Origin: Pyronema omphalodes
Lineage: Eukaryota > Ascomycota > Pezizomycetes > Pezizales > Pyronemataceae
Direction: 5' to 3'
Length of the DNA: 64,000 nucleotides
Assembly: GCA_024516155.1 (NCBI GenBank)
Contig: JAJJXM010000002.1
Coordinates: forward strand, 806,001 to 870,000
Part shown: positions 56,901 through 64,000 of the stretch, in pieces
How positions within the stretch are numbered: the stretch's first letter is position 1
Layout of the letters: each line of letters starts with the position of its first letter
Notes under the pieces: model-generated
Seen by the model: only the letters and a program-made list of their open reading frames with translations
Told to the model about the DNA's origin: nothing
Databases searched by the model: none
Made by a program: the position numbers and the translations under genes

Positions 56901-59900
56901 GGCAGATTATTAAAAACTGGCGAACCACAAACACATCACCATCATCATCATATTTCAACGAAAATGATGAGAATGTAGGCAGAATTTTTTGTTTACGGAA
57001 CAAATAATATGCCCGGACGTGGACGTGTGTGTGTGTGAAGACGTACATAGGGAACACCGGTGATGGGTGGGATGGAATTCTGCCGGCGAAAAGAAATGCC
57101 GTTTGAAGTTTATTGGATGCAATGCAAGAAATTGAAAGATGTCGCTTTGATATCCAATACATTTGAACAGTTGGACAAAAAAAGGAAAGAAAAATACGAA
57201 AGAGCGTCTGTAAGGCGTCCACAGACGAAAAACTGGGGTTACGGAATTTTATGACGACGTCGGTGGGCAGAAATTACGCCATCATATCCGCCTCTTAGAG
57301 GCCGATGAAGCTCAAATGCATTATCTGCATGAAACCCTACGGACGTGGAGTGAAGAGAAACCCGGAAGTCGGTTTCTTGGGCCAGTCCTATCATGTCGTG
57401 GCGTCTCATCCTAATTGACGAAAGGCTTGGTCGTCCGATAAGCTCGCGAGGATCTCGAGCCCTGTGGGCGATATCGAAAATGTAAGGCCGGGGTGGGGAT
57501 ATGCATATGCCGATTTATTTACAATTGGAAAAGTCTATTGGAACGCGTGTTTGAGGCAAGAATGCGAGAGCTGACTGTGTCTGGGGAAAGATATCTCGAG
57601 GCCATTGAAGATCGTAGATCGGGGAACTATCTGTATGGTTCGTATCAGTGAAGTGTATGTATGTGCATAATGCGGGTATGTTAAGTAAGCGAAAATCATC
57701 GTGGATACCGCCACTATGCTGCAATAAGCAACAAGGTTCATCAGATAAAAGATAATCTATTGGATCCTGAGTTATCATGACTCGTAACTGCAAGCGTAAT
57801 TATTCATTCGCATAAAACTGCCTTACTTCATTCCTCCCTGACCATTTTCTCAAATTAATGCAATATATTAATGGTGGATTGACGTCTCGTCTAAGCATCT
57901 CGTAAGATGAATCATTAAACTGCACAGTAGACGTGTAATGCCGGATGGCTTAAACTTCGTAACCAGAATGGTACGATTTCGATCGAAAGTATTGTATTGT
58001 AGTGTATTGTATTGATGGTTGGACTGGCGTCGATGTCGATAACGGCTGTTTGATTTCTGCGGACGTTATGCAAACTCCTGTTATATGCAAACCTCCTGCG
58101 GGCATCTGCGGTCTTTGTTGGTTGGTCGGCCTTAGGCAGCGGCTTTCTGGCGGACCTCCTACGACGGCAGTTCCCACCAAATCCGGCGGTAAAAGCCTAC
58201 GATTGCATTACAAAAAAACGCCACGCGGAACACATCAGGCAAGATCAGAATATTTTCAAGTTTATTCAAATACTCTTCCCCCTGTAACGCCAGAGTTCCT
58301 GGCGAATACGTTGTTAAGGAATAGACACGATAGCAAAAATTCTGAAACCAAGCTTAGCCTCTGCATTCGTTGTTGCAGGTTCAAATTTAATAATATTGGT
58401 TCATTCAAAGGGTTTCTCATCAGGCATTTGATGTGATGCCTCAGGTTTCTTGGGGACTAGATCCCAACTTTACAATCCGCGCTTTGTTGGCGAAATCATA
58501 CCCCACAGCCTCTCGGTAAGCAAAGTCTAGCGAGCATCAACCTTCTCCATGCTTCTTAGGCTCGTTATCGATATCGCTACTGTGTTGCGGGGTACTCTAG
58601 CATACCAATGCTCAAGTGTTCTGATGTTATGCGGGCCGGACAGCGTTGATTACGGGTCGCCACGCTTACGAATGCGAATAGTTGAACCACTGCGTCGGGT
58701 TGCAACATGCAATCGCATTAGATTAGTTCCTTAGGAATAAGCTGCAAGTTTTATTCGTTGAGCGCGAAATTAGATTTTATGAGTGGTGCCTTAGGTATAG
58801 CATTGCATTTGTTGATGTTGGAGATTAATGCCTGAATACCACCTCATTGTGAGCCGCTCGAAGCGACGCAGATGGGAATCAACTAGGACGCTGGCGCATG
58901 TTGATCTCGCTTCGTCTCAATTTTGACACGAGGGACATCAGTGGGACTTGGGAGTGTGACTCAGTGATCTAGAACAGTTCTTCTGATCGTGAGATCGAGA
59001 TATGCCCCATAAATAGAAACGAATCGGATGCTTGAAAAGTGGAAAGCTATCACGTGATGGTATAATTCAACACAAGAGAACATGAAGCGGGAGTGATTTG
59101 TTTCAAGTTACCGAATGTTGTTATAAGAAAACCCCAGTGATAATGCACCCAGTTCAACTGGTTAACCTAACAAACATTCTTATGTACTTAACAATCAAAC
59201 ATTGGTGATATTTTCTGATTCCGATATGTTCGGGTGCGCTGTCCAGACTCGGCTCGGGATTTCATTCGTTAATATGTGCTGCTGCCTGATACTATCTAAA
59301 CCAATATATTTTCAGTCAATCCCAATCAGCAGTATGATACCTGCCTTGAACAAGATCCCGCTAGCGCGGCCCCGACGTGGCAAAGCAACCCCCGGATAAA
59401 TTCATTCGTGCTGCACAAACGATCACTCATAATACTCCCTTCGGTGTATATTCGAGTGCTTATCCATGAACTTACGAGGCTGATCTTCCCAACAACAAAC
59501 CATGTCTATTTTCGTATATAAGATGTTTGTAATTGATTTTGTGAGTGAGGGTCTTTCAGATGAGCATCTGATTCCTGGGTGTGAGTCAATGGAATCAACC
59601 AACACTCAGTAGGGCATCGCCATGCATAATGGACTATGAATCGTGAGATCGAATGACTAACTCGAAAGCTAAAATCGCTTAGATCTGTGGGTCGGGCTAG
59701 AAATGAATAAGCCGCCGCGAGGCAACTGTCTGGTTTCACTATGACATATAATCGCGGAGACGGCGGCGTAAGGGCTTGTGCCGGCTGCGAACCCGATGTA
59801 TCAAACTCGGCACATCAAGATGGTTGTTCCGCAAAGGCAGCCAGTAAAAAAAGGTATTCTACAATTTATCCCGCTGATTACGTGCATATGATTGATGAAT

Positions 59901-62900
59901 TGCTTGCCGTTCGGGTTGTCGGCTTGAAATTCGCGGTGGAATTTCGGTGGAATCTCAGTTATACTTCAGTTGCTCATATTGGTAACGTGAGACAGGGTTT
60001 CGGTTAACAAGGATCAACCCCATATATGGTAGTGGTTCATGTGAGTTTGCGTCTGTGCCTGAACATGGTACAACCATGGTACTGTCCTCCGCGGTAAAAT
60101 TGGCTGCCGTAGGCCATAATTCTCAGCCCCCAGGTGGAATAATTGGGAAACCCAGGCATCCAAAGCTTCCAATGCCATTGGATCTGATTAAAAGACTATA
60201 TGTGACGTTAGGAAACATAAAAAGTACGAGGAAAATACCGCAGTTGGTGCCCAATAAATAGGGTTAGGGTTGAATAGCCGAAAGACCCCTGTTCTTTTGT
60301 ACCATTTGATTTGCAGATCCTTAGTGAACATATATGCCTTTCACCATGTTTATCCAAATTGAGTCAATGCAAACCTCTAGATTGCAAGCCTAATTATCTT
60401 TGTTTCTTTAAAAAGCTGAGATGTGGAGCTTTTGCAGATTCGATGGACGCGCGGTGTAGTCGACGCCGACCGGTCGAACGCTCCGCCGCACCGACGCTGA
60501 ACGTGCCTCCGTAATCACGATCTTCAGGTATTCTTTTCGGAGAGAAGACATCCAGTCTGCAGATGTGAATGCAGAATTCCCTAAAAAGGAGGTATAAAAC
60601 AAAAGGTTCAGAATAAAGTTGTTTATGGTAGTTCGGTGGTACCATCTACTTACAAGTAGATCACCACTCCGGTAAATCCCTAATTTTACCAGCCAATTAT
60701 CGCGCTCAGAGCTTAATTGAACTCCAAAGAAGGTAATTGACTTAGCGCAACAGTACCGAACCAACTTCCCAAGATCTCGTCCCGAGGCAAATCGGACTTT
60801 AGATGCGACAAGACGCTTGCGTTGGTTGGTAAGACTCAGGCGACCTCTCGGTATCGGCACCTAATTGAGGATGCGCACAAGCGTCGGCTGCACTGTTGCG
60901 CATCTCATGAATGACATCGAAATTGTCGCTTATTTGTTTGGGTATCCTAAGTTTGCACAACAGCTCATTTTCTTTTGACGCCTATTTCAGTGACTTGTTG
61001 AGTGATACGCCACTTTTCGGATAACTTTTTCGCTTCGAAAATTGAAACAGATATCACCTCTGACACCTTTCTCGATGTCTTCAGATAAGGGGGGTTCCAC
61101 GGATATATTGTCTCAATTTGGACTCTGCCTCCCTGAGTGAAATTTTCACTAAGAAGAATGTACCGATGTTACCTTCTCGGGAGGGTGTTAGGAGGATGTT
61201 TGTGGCTCGGATTATTGTGTCTCTCTATTGTTTTGGCTCGGAAGTCAACCCGTCTTTAAAAGTGGATCCTTATTGGTCGCGAAACGATTCGAAGACATAG
61301 ATTTGGTGTTTCGAAGGCCAACAGTTGTATGCACTGACTCTCATGTCCCGACAACATCCCAGGTTCCCGGGTCAGACACCACCCGCAACGCAGGATGAAT
61401 GATCCAACTGTCTCAAAGCCGTATACCGCACCCTAAAATCTTGCGTGACAGAGTTCACACAGGAAACCTGACGCTAAAGACCTGTTGGCGTGCCGGGCAC
61501 CGGGAATTCCGCGAAGCTGAGATAACGGCAACACACTGGCACCGTCTACCGTATTTGACGGATTATCTTCCAAGGATTTCTCCTTATATTCCTTGACCAT
61601 CCTCGCCGCCTACTCCTACGCTACTCTCCGCTCGACTCCGATCAACATTACCCGTCAAATACTATACGCAATTCCGCTTGGTCGTCATTCCACAATTGAC
61701 CGTGCGCACCTTCCTCACGGATAAATAAACTTCTCACGGTAAGCTAAATTTCACGACATCCGTTTTGTACTATGGCCTTGCTTGGACTCCCTCAACATAT
61801 TGTGCCATTGGAAAACTTCGATGAGACTTGCACTTGGAGAAATTTCATTGAAATTGTTGCTGCATCTGGCAGGCTTACTTCTGATAATACGAGTTGGTGC
61901 TAACGTCTTTTCTTCATAAAATTGACAGACTAATAGCTACCAATACCCCTTAAGCTGCAGTTTCGTTAGTACCAGCCGACATCTTCACGGCTGTCATATT
62001 TTAGCCAGTTACATATAACGTACGGAGGGTTAATTTGTCAATAATCACCGCTGCCCGTTACAAGGGGTAACCATTATACATTGTTACAAGGTTGTACTAC
62101 TTTTTGCTTTTTGTTTCTCTCATCAGACTCTGAAAGACTTTGTCAGAATGGGCTTTACATGACCCTGTCTTGACGTTGATACCCTATCCCTTCCATTGCA
62201 CCCTTTTCATGCCTCTTAGGGCTTCCGATTTAAGGTACGATGAAATGTAAGATTTGCTTTTGCAACCCGTAATGAACTTATTATGGCTTCTCGGTGGATT
62301 CTAAAGGTAAGCTACCGGCCTAATGGCGGAGGACTGGGGCCGAGCTCTGTATTCATCGACATCCTTGCACTTTCGTTCGTGTCTTGCGACAATGATCTAA
62401 CCACAGTGTATAAACGGTTCGTTGCATTCCTCCCGCTCTTTTTTCGGTTCTGCGTCTACGGAAGACTAACGAAAAGGCAAGGTTTTACCGGACCACCGGT
62501 TCTTCCCCAAATTCAGGAGGTGAAAACTTTTCAAGGTTTCCGTTGGTTCAAGGTTTCTCGTAGATTATATCTATGCATCATGCATTGATATGTCTCCCGG
62601 AAAAGGTCTCGCCCCACCGACTATTGCAGTCGGTTTAGGGCTTCTGGTACATTCTTCGGATCCTAGAGAAGTCAATATTGGATGCTAGCCTCAAAAACTC
62701 TTGCAAGGAACCCATCTCCAGTATATTTTGATTAAATTGTGAGCCGCTTTGGACATTTTAGTGTCATTAAAGTTGTTTGTAGGTTAGCCTATTATTCTTA
62801 TGTTTATTGCGAATGCTGATATCGATGTAAACAGTTTTCTTAGTGACGCTGAAGAACGCCCCAATATGCAAGATGAGATATGTGAACAGGAGTTTAGACA

Positions 62901-63591
62901 TCGGATCCTTGTCCTTTTTTCATCATGAGTATCTCATCTGAATATAAGCTCCAAAGTAGCCACGATGTTCGTTCTCAAATAATACACCTTGCATGGGAAA
63001 GAGAATCTCAAAAACCTTTCCTATCATTCCCACAAAAAGCACCACCTAGTCTCCGCCTCACAATCACAATTTGTCATTACCCGCTGTATGACATCATAAT
63101 CGGATGCAGTTACCATCGGAAGTCTTCATTGTCGTCGTTGTTTCCCTTTGCTAGTTTTTGTAGAGTCTTTCGCTGCTGATTGGTTTTCGCTTATGATCTT
63201 ACGAAATTTTCTGGCTGACACTAAACAGAAGACCCGGCACTAGAAGATCGCCCTAGTCTATACTTATTCTTAGCTGATACAGCTCGATATAAGACCTTTC
63301 GAAACATTCCACCCAGTCTTTCGGTATCGCATTAAAACGGCATAATCCACACGGCTGTCCGGTGAAACGGGATCACAGGATCTATACGGTGGCCACAAGC
63401 TCGCCAAACCAACACGCTTTGCCCTCACACTTCTCTTTGAAGCCCGCAATATTACTCCGCTACACATATTTTAGAGACCAGGAACACAACACTGATTACA
63501 CGACATTACCCGAGGCTTATTTGGAACAGCACCAACATTTTCGATATTGCAACTTTGGATAATACCGAAAACATTCCAGAAACCCCATTAC

Positions 63592-64000
63592 ATGGATTCC
63601 AGACGTTACTCCCTTGAAGTGGCGGTTCAACCGCCCGCCTTGGCAAAAGCAGGGGTGCCCTTATATCCGCCGCTTGTCGTCCGAGTGCATATTCATGACG
63701 CGTCAGGAGCCGAGATCACCGGGGAAGATGAGTTGAGTGGACTATTTGCCCAGACAGCACTCTATCAGGAAAATGGAAATGGACAGTCAATAGCACCTCC
63801 GGATGTTTACCTTCTCTCTGGCCGGTTATCACAATCTTTGGATTTGTTGGACGAATCAGGTTCGGCAGATGGTGGTGCTATCGGAAATCTCCACGGCAGC
63901 TATGCTCTTTTCCCCGATCTTACCATCAACAAGCCCGGTAATTACAGACTCGGGGTAAGCTTATTCAAGGTTGAAGGAGGAATACGGATACACTCATCAG
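63592..64000 (+). CDS. Velvet-domain regulator, 5' part, cut by the window end
   Basis: 136 codons are open from ATG 63592 to the window edge with no intron visible. The start MDSRRYSLEVAVQPPALAKA is followed by PLYPPLVVRVHI, the usual velvet opening (a QQP motif, then PPP-x-V). The second half reads VYLLSGRLSQSLDLLDESG and SYALFPDLTINKPGNYRLG followed by VSLFKV, which matches the second velvet block. Velvet proteins are fungal DNA-binding factors that coordinate development, light response and secondary metabolism. The QP motif and the short first block are divergent compared with VosA, VelB and VeA, so the subfamily is left open. The start is placed at the first ATG before the domain. Confidence 0.78.
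   Translation, partial: MDSRRYSLEVAVQPPALAKAGVPLYPPLVVRVHIHDASGAEITGEDELSGLFAQTALYQENGNGQSIAPPDVYLLSGRLSQSLDLLDESGSADGGAIGNLHGSYALFPDLTINKPGNYRLGVSLFKVEGGIRIHSS

Larger units (their letters stand above)
51407..63591. other. 12-kb gene-poor spacer with tandem repeats
   Basis: No intact gene could be supported. TTCCTTTTTCC repeats occupy 51505-51655. Other tandem repeats are listed separately. G/C homopolymers lie near 55209-55240. Minus-strand frames at 56755-57222 (ending LLQFVMNQVNLDPQRVAS) and at 60408-60860 look somewhat protein-like. The latter carries a possible intron with donor gtaagt near 60653 and acceptor TTTTAG near 60593, but the obvious splice is out of phase. Two telomere-type units lie at 60259-60272. 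Confidence 0.35.

Noticed and set aside
60408..60860. 150-codon minus-strand frame with a gtaagt...ttttag intron
   Set aside because: The best donor-acceptor pair is out of phase, the start is GTG and no upstream exon was found; mentioned only as a weak possibility in the spacer entry.

Overview
The window looks like nuclear DNA of a filamentous ascomycete (Pezizomycotina). This rests on many short introns (mostly 41-84 bp), a NACHT-type fungal NLR, a velvet-domain gene, a SNF2/RING ATPase of the fungal Rad5-like kind and a GPI-anchored Ser/Ala-rich surface protein. Class and species cannot be fixed from the sequence. Gene density is low, about ten genes in 64 kb. The spacers are full of micro- and minisatellites, G/C homopolymers and small transposon relics. 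The gene models were built by hand from splice sites and reading-frame phase, and every internal exon phase in the models was checked.

Layout. 112-642: a 0.5-kb Mutator-like MITE with a 10-bp target duplication. 1364-4668 (minus): an 8-exon NACHT NLR ending in C2H2 zinc fingers. 5023-7022: a TE-relic block with direct repeats, a 412-bp MITE and a 1.5-kb pair of ~300-bp inverted repeats. 7717-11344 (plus): a 10-exon SNF2-RING-helicase with a C-terminal pentapeptide repeat, followed by a tRNA-like SINE relic. 13412-13936 (plus): a GPI-anchored Ala/Ser-rich protein. 14-17.6 kb: repeat-rich spacer. 17613-18360 (minus): SRP14, hidden by a 323-bp intron. 19442-24810 (plus): a large DUSP/UBL/UCH deubiquitinase, divergent from SRP14. 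25-27.7 kb: dense microsatellites and one candidate first exon. 27.7-28.3 kb: the 3' end of a dead LINE. 28.7-29.4 kb: a tandem duplication of about 350 bp. 35.5-37.2 kb: two short paralogous ORFs that share a conserved core, the most promising unexplained signal. 39.0 kb: a 232-bp MITE. 40578-41768 (minus): a 3-exon BTB protein with an MGNC start and a ladder of CxxC motifs. 41.8-49.6 kb and 51.4-63.6 kb: gene-poor. 49652-51406 (plus): a disordered 584-aa protein. 63592 to the window end (plus): a velvet-domain gene cut by the edge.

These genes do not form an obvious pathway or cluster. SRP14 (ER targeting), the deubiquitinase and the SNF2 ATPase are housekeeping or genome-maintenance functions. 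The NLR (non-self recognition or cell death), the GPI protein (cell surface), the velvet factor (development and secondary metabolism) and the short-ORF pair look like the accessory part.
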